Of a stretch of DNA of 64,000 bases, positions 16,327 through 25,042 are shown one piece after another; positions within the stretch are counted from its first letter, which is position 1; each line of letters starts with the position of its first letter. The DNA lies in NCBI GenBank assembly GCA_963665935.1, contig OY762510.1:2666001-2730000 (forward strand). The letters are read 5' to 3'. Source of the stretch: Syntrophus sp963665935. Its GTDB lineage: Bacteria > Desulfobacterota > Syntrophia > Syntrophales > Syntrophaceae. The notes below the pieces were generated by a model, which was not told the origin of the DNA, searched no databases, and worked only from the letters and a program-made list of their open reading frames with translations. Both the position numbers and the translations under genes were made by a program.

Positions 16327-16557
16327 ATGAATTACAAAGAATATTTGAAAACGTTGATTGGGAGGAGAGGAACCCTCGATATCCCCGAAAAAGGTTCCTA
16401 TGACATGCTTAAAAACAGTTCCTATTACAAGCTTCGTTTCAATGAAGCAAACCTTGCTCAGAGGAATGCCCATCTTCTTGAAGTTCAAGATGATTTTGTC
16501 GTCATCCATCATGATGTCCATGGGGCGATGAAAATTCCCCTCACTTTTCTCTGGTAA
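16327..16557 (+). CDS. Small protein of unknown function under a sigma-54 promoter
   Basis: 76 residues from the ATG with AAGGGG six bases upstream. It has no signal peptide; it begins with a basic helix and ends in a beta-rich HLLEVQDDFVVIHHDVHGAMKIPLTFLW. The pattern resembles small beta-barrel regulators in size only. It is not a PilZ protein, since the RxxxR and D/NxSxxG motifs are absent. The preceding perfect sigma-54 promoter supports it being a real gene, possibly of the motility or surface regulon. Confidence 0.6.
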   Translation: MNYKEYLKTLIGRRGTLDIPEKGSYDMLKNSSYYKLRFNEANLAQRNAHLLEVQDDFVVIHHDVHGAMKIPLTFLW

Positions 16558-16685
16558 ATTCTAATCCATCGCCTTTTGGCTGGGGAAGCAATCCTCTGAC
16601 GGTTTTCGTCAGGCTTATGCTGTCTGTGCCGGAAGGATAAGCAGGTTTCTCCGGTATGACTCGCTTCCCGATTTGAAGTGTTTGC

Positions 16686-16717
16686 GGCGACGGGCATGAC
16701 AGTGCCCGTCGCCGCAT
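16686..16717. repeat. Perfect 13-bp GC-rich hairpin
   Basis: GCGGCGACGGGCA and its exact complement flank a TGACAG loop. A second perfect hairpin follows with no gap. There is no T-run, so it looks like a REP-like intergenic element or a structured RNA part rather than a terminator. Confidence 0.75.
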
Positions 16718-16739
16718 CCTGGGGAATAACCCAGGATGA
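16718..16739. repeat. Perfect 8-bp hairpin next to the preceding one
   Basis: ATCCTGGG and CCCAGGAT surround GAATAA and start directly after the 13-bp hairpin. The pair forms a twin stem-loop unit. Confidence 0.7.
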
Positions 16740-16952
16740 CTCCCTTCGATGATCTTCCCGATGAAATTTTGCCCCGATCTGTAAAACCTTGGAACCTCGG
16801 GCATCACAGTGACAGATCCGTGTCCGTTCCCCCCCACCATAAGCTCCTGGTGCATAACCGTATCATTCAAAATCCTTTTCTTCTTGTCGGGTCTTTACAA
16901 ATCTTGACCATTTATTCCTTTTTTCCTTAGAGAGAATACGGGTTATCCTGTA

Positions 16953-16981
16953 TTGACAGATCTGGGGCGCTGCTTTAAATC
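16953..16981 (+). promoter_or_regulatory. Candidate sigma-70 promoter of the PEP-CTERM gene
   Basis: TTGACA, a 17-base spacer, TAAATC. The start would be about 100 bases before the gene. A competing sigma-54-like site with correct GG/GC spacing but a poor -12 (TGGTAT...GGGC) lies at 17031-17045. Confidence 0.45.
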
Positions 16982-17087
16982 CTTTCTCCAGGGAGTATTC
17001 AGGAATCTGTCCTACTCTTCCTGCAGCCTTTGGTATTTTAAGGGCGTGTTTTACTATTAAAACCAGATAGGAGGTAACAAGAGAAGT

Positions 17088-17756
17088 ATGAGAAAAGCAT
17101 TTTTTGCAGCCGTATTGGTGATGGTTTTCGTTATAGGGGTTGCAGGTTCCTCCCTGGCTGCCACCACTTGGAGCCTCAGCGACGACTATTCAACTTCTTC
17201 CAACCCGAACGGTCAATGGTCGTACGGGTGGGAAGCAACCCGCGGTGGTGCCTTTACTCTCTATGACACAGTAAATGGAACCCAGTGGTATGACTATGAT
17301 CATCACTCCGGTGATTTGACCCCCTGTCTTTGGAAAAATGGAGGTTCTTCAACCTCCTATGGTGTCGCTCCTGGAGAGATATCCCTGCATCCCGGATGGG
17401 ATAACTCTTATTCCGTCGTGAGATGGACGGCATCCACTGCCGACACGATTTCCATTGAAGGATATTTCGGAGCCGGAGATGGTGGGGCCATGAGTTATTA
17501 CATTCTTCTCAATGGGACTGTCCTATTCGAAAAGTACAATGACGGCAATACCGAATCCTTCTCTCTTTCCGAAACGGTTGCCAGCGGCGACATCCTGGAG
17601 TTTGTGGTGGGTGTGGGAAATTATGGCTATGGCTACGGAAACACACCCCTTGATGTAACGATCACATCATCGGCTGTTCCCGTTCCGGCCGCCGTGTGGC
17701 TCCTCGGCTCCGGCCTCATCGGTCTGGCCGGCATTCGAAGAAAGATGGGTAAGTAA
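17088..17756 (+). CDS. PEP-CTERM (exosortase-sorted) secreted protein
   Basis: 222 residues. A Sec signal peptide (to about residue 24, SLAA) precedes a beta-rich Gly/Ser/Tyr extracellular domain. The C-terminus carries the sorting signal VPVPAAVWLLGSGLIGLAGIRRK: a PEP-like motif, a hydrophobic helix and a basic tail. An exosortase, not in this window, would cleave there and move the protein to the outer surface or exopolysaccharide. The N-terminal part shares a TTW...NPNGxW pattern with the PEP-CTERM protein at 60.8 kb, so the two look like relatives. Confidence 0.85.
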   Translation: MRKAFFAAVLVMVFVIGVAGSSLAATTWSLSDDYSTSSNPNGQWSYGWEATRGGAFTLYDTVNGTQWYDYDHHSGDLTPCLWKNGGSSTSYGVAPGEISLHPGWDNSYSVVRWTASTADTISIEGYFGAGDGGAMSYYILLNGTVLFEKYNDGNTESFSLSETVASGDILEFVVGVGNYGYGYGNTPLDVTITSSAVPVPAAVWLLGSGLIGLAGIRRKMGK

Positions 17757-17770
17757 AAACGGCATTCGTT

Positions 17771-17820
17771 TTCAAATAAAAAAAAGGCGGGGTTGCCGGA
17801 CCCTGCCTTTTTTATTTGAA
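17771..17820. terminator. Strong intrinsic terminator after the PEP-CTERM gene
   Basis: A long stem built on GGCGGGGT/ACCCTGCC, continued by an A-run and matching T-run, with a loop of TGCCGG. It works for the rightward gene and looks usable in both directions. Confidence 0.85.
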
Positions 17821-18037
17821 AAACCCTCCTGATCCTTTGACCGTCTCATGGATGACAGGCTCCGCCCCCGGAAAGCAAGGCGAACGCAAAGGACTTCAAT
17901 GCAAAGGTGTCGCCGCCTTCCCCGGACAGGACCCTCTGAAACGAAAAATCCTCCCCAATTAAATCTTGACGGCATTCTTTGCATGGCCTATTTTTGCCAT
18001 ACTTTCACCTCATGCCATAGGCGGAAAGGGCACAATC

Positions 18038-19192
18038 ATGACAAAGCGTATCGCCTGTCTGACGGGCATTGCCTTTTTAATATCAGTCAGTCTGTTTTCA
18101 GCCTGCTCGAAAACATCCCAGGATACCACCAAGGCAAAAGCCGGCGGGGAGCGATTGGTTCCCGTAACGGTTACCCGTGCGATCCTTAAAGAAGTCCCGA
18201 TAGAAATCAAGACATTCGGAAATGTCCAGGCCCGTTCAAGTGTCCAGGTTAAGTCGGAAGTCGATGGCATTCTCGCCAAAGTTCACTTCCGCAAGGGGCA
18301 GAATATCCGGCGGGGCGATCTCCTTTTCACCATCGATCCTCGCTCCTATCAGGCGGCGCTGGATCAGGCAAAGGCCAACCTTGTTCGCGACAGGGCACTG
18401 GAAGAGAATGCCCGGGTCAATGCGGCGCGGTTTCAGGAACTTCTCAAGCGGGGATTAATTTCCCGGAGTGACAACGACAAGGCTCAGGCCGACGCCGCGG
18501 CCCTGTCGGCAACCGTCCGGGGCAACAGGGCCGCCATAGCCAGTGCCAGCCTTCAAGTGGAACGCTGTTCCATCCGCAGCCCGATCAACGGCAAGGCCGG
18601 GGATCTCCTCACTCATGAAGGAACGCTCATCAAGGCCAATGACGTTCCCATGGTTGCCATCAATCAGATCCAGCCCATCGAGGTCTTTTTCAGTGTCTCC
18701 CAGGCGGAACTTCCCGAAATCCGCAGGGCCATGACTCAAGGAATTCTGAAAGTCAAAGCCGGCTTGCCGCAGGACAGCAACCCTCCTGAGGAGGGAGAAC
18801 TTTTTTTCATCGACAATGCAATCGATAAGGGCACCGGAACGGTGAAGCTTGCGGGGATATTCAGCAATGAAAGAGAAAGGCTCTGGCCGGGCCAGTACGT
18901 CAGTGTAACCCTGGTGCTTGGCGTCCGGAAAGACGCCCTCGTCGTGCCGGCTGTTGCCATCCAGACAGGTCAGGAAGGGAAATTCGTCTTTGTCGTCAAG
19001 GAGGACGATACGGTTGAGGTCCGCCCGGTTACGGTCCAGATGACCTCAGGGACGGAGGCGGTGATTGAAAAGGGTTTGCAGGCCGGCGAGCGGGTTGTCA
19101 CCGATGGTCAGCTGGGCCTCGTCCCCGGTGCCAGAATCAAGATCAGAACGGCCGCTGGAGAGGCCGGTAAAACGCTGGGAGTACGTTCGTGA
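18038..19192 (+). CDS. RND efflux periplasmic adaptor, lipoprotein
   Basis: 384 residues. Membrane-fusion protein of the HlyD/AcrA type that links an RND pump to an outer-membrane channel. The start is ATG at 18038; a lipobox (LFSAC) ends the signal peptide, so the mature N-terminal Cys is lipid-anchored. A biotinyl-lipoyl-like half (SSVQVKSEVDGILAKVHFRKGQ), an alpha-helical hairpin and the second lipoyl half (CSIRSPINGKAGDLLTHEG) follow. It overlaps the pump gene by four bases (GTGA). No TolC-like gene follows in this window. Confidence 0.88.
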   Translation: MTKRIACLTGIAFLISVSLFSACSKTSQDTTKAKAGGERLVPVTVTRAILKEVPIEIKTFGNVQARSSVQVKSEVDGILAKVHFRKGQNIRRGDLLFTIDPRSYQAALDQAKANLVRDRALEENARVNAARFQELLKRGLISRSDNDKAQADAAALSATVRGNRAAIASASLQVERCSIRSPINGKAGDLLTHEGTLIKANDVPMVAINQIQPIEVFFSVSQAELPEIRRAMTQGILKVKAGLPQDSNPPEEGELFFIDNAIDKGTGTVKLAGIFSNERERLWPGQYVSVTLVLGVRKDALVVPAVAIQTGQEGKFVFVVKEDDTVEVRPVTVQMTSGTEAVIEKGLQAGERVVTDGQLGLVPGARIKIRTAAGEAGKTLGVRS

Positions 19193-22100
19193 ACCTTTCG
19201 GAACCGTTCATCCGCCGTCCTGTCATGACGCTGCTGTGCATGCTGAGCATCGTCCTTGCCGGACTGATCGCTTATTCTCTCCTGCCGGTGAGCGATCTGC
19301 CGACTGTGGACTTCCCCACGATCAGCGTGAGCGCCTCGCTGCCCGGTGCAAACCCTGAAACCATGGCATCCACCGTGGCCACACCCCTGGAGAAGGAGTT
19401 CACGACCATCGCCGGTGTCGACTCCATGATCTCCACCAGCTCCCAGGGTTCGACGCGGATTACCCTGCAATTTGATCTCAATCGCGATATCGATGCCGCT
19501 GCCCAGGATGTGCAGTCCGCCATCTCCCGTGCTGCCCGCCGTCTGCCGGAGGATCTGCCGACACCGCCGTCCTTCCGCAAGGTCAATCCCGCTGATCAGC
19601 CGATCCTCTATCTGGCGCTGACCAGTCCCACCCTCCCCATGTATGTCCTGAATGAGTATGGGGAGACGCAACTGGCTCAGCAGATATCCCGGGTCAACGG
19701 CGTGGCCCAGGTATCCGTTTACGGCTCGCAGAAGTATGCCGTCCGGATCGAACTGGACCCCTACGCCCTGGCTTCCCGAGGTATCGGCATCGACGAAATC
19801 TCCTCGGTGATCAGCAAGTACAATGTCAACAATCCCCTGGGAACCCTCAGCGGCCCGCAGACCCTGGCCACACTCCAGTCCGAAAACCAGCTCACCAGGG
19901 CCAGCCAGTATCTTCCTCTGGTCGTGGCCTATCGCAATGGCCAGCCCGTGCGCCTCCAGGAACTCGGGAATGTTCGGGACAGCGTCGAAAATGACAGGGT
20001 GGCGGCATGGTTCGCCACACCGACAACCCGCAGCCGCGCCATCATCCTGGCCATTCAGCGGCAGCCGGGGACCAACACGATCCAGGTCGCCGACGCCGTC
20101 AAGGCCCTGCTGCCCGCATTCCGTGAAAAGCTGCCGGCGTCCGTATCCCTTGTTGTGCTGCGCGACAGCAGTCTCCCCATCAAGGAATCTGCGAGGGATG
20201 TGCAGTTCACCCTGTACCTGACCCTGGTCCTCGTCGTTCTGGTTATTTTCCTCTTCCTGCGCAATCTCTCCGCAACGGTCATCCCGAGCCTGACCCTCCC
20301 CGTTTCCCTCATCGGTACCTTTGCCGTCATGTACCTCCTGGATTACAGCATCGACAACCTGTCCCTCATGGCCCTGACCCTGTCGGTGGGATTCGTCGTC
20401 GATGATGCCATCGTCATGCTGGAAAATATCGTCCGGCACATGGAGATGGGGAAACCCCGCCTGCAGGCTGCTTATGACGGGGCAAGGGAAATCGGCTTCA
20501 CCATCGTGTCCATGACCCTCTCGCTGGCCGCCGTGTTCATCCCCGTCCTCTTCATGGGGGGGATCGTGGGGCGTCTCTTCCGCGAGTTTTCCGTGACCAT
20601 CGCCGTGGCCGTTCTGGTCAGCGGCTTTGTTTCCCTGACTTTGACCCCCATGCTCTCCAGCCGGTTTCTGCACGCCCCGGGTAAAGAATGGCATGGCCGG
20701 GCCTACCGCTTCGTCGAGACGGGGTTTGATGCAATGCTCAAGTTTTACGGCCGGACCCTGCTTTGGGTTTTATCCCATGGACGTGCGACTCTGATCTTTT
20801 CCGGTCTTATCCTCGCCGCAACAGCCTTTTCGTTTTATGCCATTCCCAAGGGCTTTATCCCTTCTGAAGACCGGGACCAGATCTCGGTGCAGACGGAGGC
20901 GGCGCAGAACATCTCCTTCGATGCCATGGTGCAGCACCAGCTGGCGCTCCTCGATATCGTGCAGCAGGATCCCAACGTCTCCCGCTTCATGTGCAATGTG
21001 GCCTCAGGCGGCGGCCAGAGCGCCACGAATACCGGAAACCTGTTTCTCGTTCTCAAACCCCGCCGGGATAGAGTCCTCTCCGCGGATCAGGTCATCGAGG
21101 AACTCCGGCCGAAGCTCGCCTCCGTGCCCGGCATCAAGGCCTTTCCGACCAACCCTCCCCCGATCAACATCGGAGGCCGCACGACCAGAAGCCTTTATCA
21201 GGTGACGTTTCAGGGGATCGATACGAGTGAACTGTTCAGCTACGCTTCCAAAATGGAAGAGCAGATGCGCCGGATGGCTGAACTGCAGGATGTCAGCAGC
21301 GACCTGCAGTTGAAGAATCCGCAGGTGCACGTCGATATCGACCGCGATCAGGCCTTCATCCTGAACGTCACACCGATGCAGGTCGAGGACGCCCTTTACA
21401 GCGCCTACGGAGCACGCCAGATTTCGACGATTTATACCCCGAACAACGATTACCAGGTCATCCTGGAGCTCCTGCCCCAGTACAAGACCGATCCTTCCGT
21501 GCTGTCCATGCTTCACATCCGCTCCTCCACGGGGCAGCTGGTTCCCCTGAAGGCCATCACGACGCTCCGCGAAGACGTCGGCCCGCTGTCCATCAGCCAT
21601 TCCGGACAGCTGCCCTCCGTGACGATCTCCTTCAACCTCAAGCCCGGCATCTCGCTCGGTCAGGCGGTGGAAAAGATCCAGGCCATATCGGCCGCCTCCA
21701 TGCCCTCGGGGATGACTTACGAGTTCCAGGGGACCGCCAAAGCCTTCCAGTCTTCCCTTGCCAGCATGGGAATCCTGCTGCTCCTGGCCATTGTGGTAAT
21801 CTATATTGTCCTGGGCATTCTATATGAGAGTCTCTACCATCCCGTCACCATTCTGTCCGCCCTTCCTTTCGCCGGTTTCGGGGCGCTGCTGACCCTGATG
21901 GCCTTCCGTTCCGAGCTGTCAATCTATGCCTTCGTGGGGATCGTCATGCTGGTCGGACTTGTCAAGAAAAACGGCATCATGATGGTGGACTTCGCCATCG
22001 AGGCCCAGCGGAAAGAGGGGAAGAATCCCCATGACGCCATCTACGAGGCCTGTCTGATCCGTTTCCGGCCGATCATGATGACCACGATGGCCGCCCTCAT

Positions 22101-22284
22101 GGCCGGTCTGCCCATCGCCCTCGGATTCGGCGCGGGCGCGGAATCCCGCCGCCCTCTGGGACTGGCCGTCGTCGGCGGGCTTCTCTTCTCGCAGACGCTG
22201 ACCCTGTACGTTACGCCGGTATTCTATGTCTATATGGAAAGACTGCGGGCCCGGATCACCGGTTATATCCGGAAAAAGGATTAA
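19189..22284 (+). CDS. RND efflux permease, MdtB/MdtC-like (HAE1 family)
   Basis: 1031 residues, the usual length for a proton-driven inner-membrane multidrug pump of the AcrB/MdtBC group. Twelve membrane helices and two large periplasmic loops are evident. The proton-relay Asp pair is at residues 405-406 (FVVDDAIVMLEN) and the matching Lys in helix 10 is near 926-927 (LVKKNGIMMVDF). The N-terminus NLSEPFIRRPVMTLL fits MdtB/C more than AcrB. Starts at GTG overlapping the adaptor stop. Substrates are unknown. Confidence 0.9.
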   Translation: MNLSEPFIRRPVMTLLCMLSIVLAGLIAYSLLPVSDLPTVDFPTISVSASLPGANPETMASTVATPLEKEFTTIAGVDSMISTSSQGSTRITLQFDLNRDIDAAAQDVQSAISRAARRLPEDLPTPPSFRKVNPADQPILYLALTSPTLPMYVLNEYGETQLAQQISRVNGVAQVSVYGSQKYAVRIELDPYALASRGIGIDEISSVISKYNVNNPLGTLSGPQTLATLQSENQLTRASQYLPLVVAYRNGQPVRLQELGNVRDSVENDRVAAWFATPTTRSRAIILAIQRQPGTNTIQVADAVKALLPAFREKLPASVSLVVLRDSSLPIKESARDVQFTLYLTLVLVVLVIFLFLRNLSATVIPSLTLPVSLIGTFAVMYLLDYSIDNLSLMALTLSVGFVVDDAIVMLENIVRHMEMGKPRLQAAYDGAREIGFTIVSMTLSLAAVFIPVLFMGGIVGRLFREFSVTIAVAVLVSGFVSLTLTPMLSSRFLHAPGKEWHGRAYRFVETGFDAMLKFYGRTLLWVLSHGRATLIFSGLILAATAFSFYAIPKGFIPSEDRDQISVQTEAAQNISFDAMVQHQLALLDIVQQDPNVSRFMCNVASGGGQSATNTGNLFLVLKPRRDRVLSADQVIEELRPKLASVPGIKAFPTNPPPINIGGRTTRSLYQVTFQGIDTSELFSYASKMEEQMRRMAELQDVSSDLQLKNPQVHVDIDRDQAFILNVTPMQVEDALYSAYGARQISTIYTPNNDYQVILELLPQYKTDPSVLSMLHIRSSTGQLVPLKAITTLREDVGPLSISHSGQLPSVTISFNLKPGISLGQAVEKIQAISAASMPSGMTYEFQGTAKAFQSSLASMGILLLLAIVVIYIVLGILYESLYHPVTILSALPFAGFGALLTLMAFRSELSIYAFVGIVMLVGLVKKNGIMMVDFAIEAQRKEGKNPHDAIYEACLIRFRPIMMTTMAALMAGLPIALGFGAGAESRRPLGLAVVGGLLFSQTLTLYVTPVFYVYMERLRARITGYIRKKD

Positions 22285-22312
22285 ACGGATGACCTTTGCA
22301 AATCACCTTAAA

Positions 22313-22567
22313 TTACTTCGCAAAGGGATTGATCATTTCCGTACAGCTCACGCCTGTTTGGGGATCATAGCTGCAGATGTACCTTTTCCCCTTGCAGATC
22401 GCCTCCCAGCTTTCCTCACTCCAGAAGGGAATTAAAGGTTCATTTTCGATGTCGATCTGTTCGGGCTTGCAATCCATGACGCCGGCTGACAGTTTGGCAT
22501 ACTTCTCGTAATTGGCGCAGCCGCTCAATATCAAGCAAAGCATCATGACCATGAGGGTCTTCTTCAT
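22313..22567 (-). CDS. Small lipoprotein of unknown function
   Basis: 84 residues from the ATG with AAGGAG seven bases upstream. The signal peptide ends in a lipobox (LILSGC), so it is lipid-modified. The mature part has four more Cys, possibly two disulfides (DCKPEQ, AICKGKRYICSYDPQTGVSC). It converges on the RND operon. The family is not recognised. Confidence 0.7.
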   Translation of the reverse strand: MKKTLMVMMLCLILSGCANYEKYAKLSAGVMDCKPEQIDIENEPLIPFWSEESWEAICKGKRYICSYDPQTGVSCTEMINPFAK

Positions 22568-22713
22568 TCCAAATCTCCTTGGCAATGTTAGAGTTTTAAG
22601 TTGAAGATGGATCGTATCTTACTTCGGCAATCAAGGCAATGCCGAGATTCAGAAGAATGGTGCATTCCAGGCAGGCGAAAATAAGCAGCTATGCCTTGGC
22701 ATGGGCAGAGGCA

Positions 22714-24078
22714 TCAATGTTTGACCAGGATGGCTGCAAAGAAGCCATCCATGCCGGAGGTGTCGGGCGCCGTCCGGAAGAAGCCGTCTTCATCGATCAG
22801 CGTCGGGTCCAGAATGGGAACGTCGGGGTGCGGATCTTGAGAAAACTCATCATGGTGGGAGAGAAATTTGCCGATGAGAAGCTCGTTTTCTTCGGGAAGC
22901 ATTGTGCAGGTGCTGTAAACCAGGCGGCCACCGCGGCGAAGAAGCGCGGCGGCGCGCTCCATAATGCGCGCCTGAAGTCGATCATAGGAGGGAAGTTCCT
23001 GCGGCTGCAGACGCCATTTGATTTCCGGATTTCGGCGCAGGGTTCCCAGGCCTGAGCAGGGTGCGTCGACGAGAATGCGATCGAATTTTCCCCGGAACGC
23101 TTCTCCCCGTTCTTGCGAGGCGTCCGCCTGGAGGGTGTCGACGATGGAAATGCCCATCTTCGCGCTCAGGCGATTCAAGGCTTCGAGCTTTGCCGGATAA
23201 AGATCCACGGCCAGAAGGCGTCCTGTATTTTTCATCAGGGCGGCCAGATGGGTCGTCTTGACCCCGGCGCCGCAGCACAGATCAAGGATTTCCTCTCCTC
23301 CTTCCGGTGCGGCAAGACGAGCGATCAACTGGGAGGCCTCGTCCTGGAGAATAAAGAGGCCCTGGCGGCTCGTGGCAGATGAGCGGAGGGCATCGGACGA
23401 GCCGGAAATGAGCAATCCGTCGGGGGAGAAAAGCGACTCGGTGACGGAAAATCCTTCCTCTTCCAACAATCCCTTCAAGGAGGGGCGTGTTGTTTTAATC
23501 GTATTGACTCGAACGGCGACCGGCGGGACCTGATTGTTGGCCCTGCAGAGGGAAAGGGCCCGCTCCGGGCCGTAAATCCTGATCCAGCGGCGCACCAGCC
23601 AGGGGGGGTGAGAATGCAGAACGGCGATATGTCCTTCGGGGTCCTTCCTGAGGTCAGGATAGGAAAAGTCGTTGTTCTCCGCTCTGCGCACGGCGTTTCT
23701 CAGCAGGGCGTTGACCAGGTTTTCCCGGCCGGGATAACGCTGCTTGGTCAATTCAACGGCTTCATTGACGAGGGCAAAAACGGGGATCCTCTCCAGGAAC
23801 AGAAATTGATACAGGGCCGTCCTCAGGATGTTTTTGATCCCATCCTGCATGGAGGCGAAATTCCCCTTGTAAAGCTGCTGGATGATCCAGTCCAGATGGC
23901 CTCTCATCCTTAATGCGCCGTAGACCAGAGAGGTCAGGAGGTGGCGGTCCGGGGCGCTGAGAAGGATCTGTTTGCCGAGACAGGCGTCGAGGAGCGGCTC
24001 CGCGAAAGACCCTGTTCTGTCGATGCGATCCAGGAGATCGACGGCCAGACTGCGGGGAGAGGGTTTCATTTCAGCCAA
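22714..24078 (-). CDS. rsmB: 16S rRNA (cytosine-967 C5)-methyltransferase RsmB (Sun)
   Basis: 454 residues. It methylates C967 in 16S rRNA with S-adenosylmethionine. The N-terminal NusB-like RNA-binding domain (about residues 8-140) is followed by the methyltransferase domain with an SAM-binding DLCCGAGVKTTHLAAL motif. The two conserved cysteines are seen in VDAPCSGLGTLRRNPEIKWR and YSTCTMLPEENE. It overlaps the end of fmt by eight bases, the common fmt-rsmB pairing. Confidence 0.93.
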   Translation of the reverse strand: MAEMKPSPRSLAVDLLDRIDRTGSFAEPLLDACLGKQILLSAPDRHLLTSLVYGALRMRGHLDWIIQQLYKGNFASMQDGIKNILRTALYQFLFLERIPVFALVNEAVELTKQRYPGRENLVNALLRNAVRRAENNDFSYPDLRKDPEGHIAVLHSHPPWLVRRWIRIYGPERALSLCRANNQVPPVAVRVNTIKTTRPSLKGLLEEEGFSVTESLFSPDGLLISGSSDALRSSATSRQGLFILQDEASQLIARLAAPEGGEEILDLCCGAGVKTTHLAALMKNTGRLLAVDLYPAKLEALNRLSAKMGISIVDTLQADASQERGEAFRGKFDRILVDAPCSGLGTLRRNPEIKWRLQPQELPSYDRLQARIMERAAALLRRGGRLVYSTCTMLPEENELLIGKFLSHHDEFSQDPHPDVPILDPTLIDEDGFFRTAPDTSGMDGFFAAILVKH

Positions 24079-25009
24079 AGATCGTATCGGGGAAAAGCTT
24101 GTAGCCGCGCAGGAAATCCGAAGCGCTCATCCGCTTCCGGTTTTCCATCTGAATGTCTTTCAAAAGGACATAGCCGTTTTTTGCCGTGACCTGCAAGCCC
24201 TGCTTCGTCGCGTCCCCGACCTGGCCGGGTTTTCCCGAGACGGGCCCTTCGATACCTGCAGCCGCAAAGATCTTTAGAGTCTTGCCGTCGAGGAAGGTGT
24301 AGGCGCAGGGGGCAGGGGACAAACCCCGGATTCGATTGACGATGGCCGATACCTCTTCGTCCCAGCAGATCAAGCCATCCTCTTTTTTCAGCATCGGCGC
24401 ATAGGAACTCAACGAATCTTCCTGAGGTCTGCGGGGCGCCCTATGGGCTTCCAGGAGTTGAATGGTTTGAATCAGCAGATCCGCTCCAAGGGCGGCCAGT
24501 CGATCGTGAAGCTGACCGAAGGTCTCCTCCGGCTCAACGGGGGTTTCTTCCTGAAGGAGGATATCCCCCGTATCCAGTCCTTCATCCATATACATGATCG
24601 TGACACCCGTCCGGGTTTCCCCGTTGATCAGAGTCCAATTGAGCGGTGCGGCGCCACGATATCTGGGGAGCAGGGAAGGGTGGACATTGATGCAGCCCAG
24701 GGGTGGAAAATTCAGGACCTCCCTGGGCAGGATCTGTCCGAAGGCGGCAACGACGATCAGGTCCGGCGAGAACTGTTTCAGGGTCTCCATAAAAGAGGGA
24801 TCTTTGACCCTTTGGGGTTGGAGAACGGGGATGTTGCCGCGAATGGCCGCATCTTTCACGGGCGGCGGCACCAGCTGCTTGCCCCGTCCCTTCGGACGGT
24901 CCGGCTGAGTGACCACGGCAACGATTTCATAACCTTTTTCAATCAGCTTTTCCAGCGACGGCAGGGCAAATTCGGGGGTTCCCATGAACATTAGAGTCGG
25001 TTGAGCCAT
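24071..25009 (-). CDS. fmt: Methionyl-tRNA formyltransferase
   Basis: 312 residues, the usual length. It formylates initiator Met-tRNA using 10-formyl-tetrahydrofolate. The N-terminal domain carries the catalytic INVHPSLLPRYRGAAP motif (Asn, His) and the partner Asp in DEGLDTGDIL. The C-terminal tRNA-binding domain is complete. It is first in an fmt-rsmB pair; the peptide deformylase gene often found beside fmt is not here. Confidence 0.95.
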   Translation of the reverse strand: MAQPTLMFMGTPEFALPSLEKLIEKGYEIVAVVTQPDRPKGRGKQLVPPPVKDAAIRGNIPVLQPQRVKDPSFMETLKQFSPDLIVVAAFGQILPREVLNFPPLGCINVHPSLLPRYRGAAPLNWTLINGETRTGVTIMYMDEGLDTGDILLQEETPVEPEETFGQLHDRLAALGADLLIQTIQLLEAHRAPRRPQEDSLSSYAPMLKKEDGLICWDEEVSAIVNRIRGLSPAPCAYTFLDGKTLKIFAAAGIEGPVSGKPGQVGDATKQGLQVTAKNGYVLLKDIQMENRKRMSASDFLRGYKLFPDTIFG

Positions 25010-25042
25010 CTTGTAAAATCTCCTGCTTTTCCGCTTGAAAAT

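Larger units (their letters stand above)
16558..17087. other. Intergenic region with tandem hairpins and a promoter
   Basis: 530 bases without a convincing gene. It contains a small CTGACG/CGTCAG hairpin near 16595, two neighbouring perfect hairpins (16686-16739) and a promoter for the PEP-CTERM gene (16953-16981). Confidence 0.5.

Noticed and set aside
16327..16557. PilZ-domain protein
   Set aside because: The RxxxR and D/NxSxxG motifs are absent.
19108..20694. Long 528-codon minus-strand frame inside the RND genes
   Set aside because: It is antisense to a clearly conserved efflux pump and reads as low-complexity His/Gly/Asp residues.
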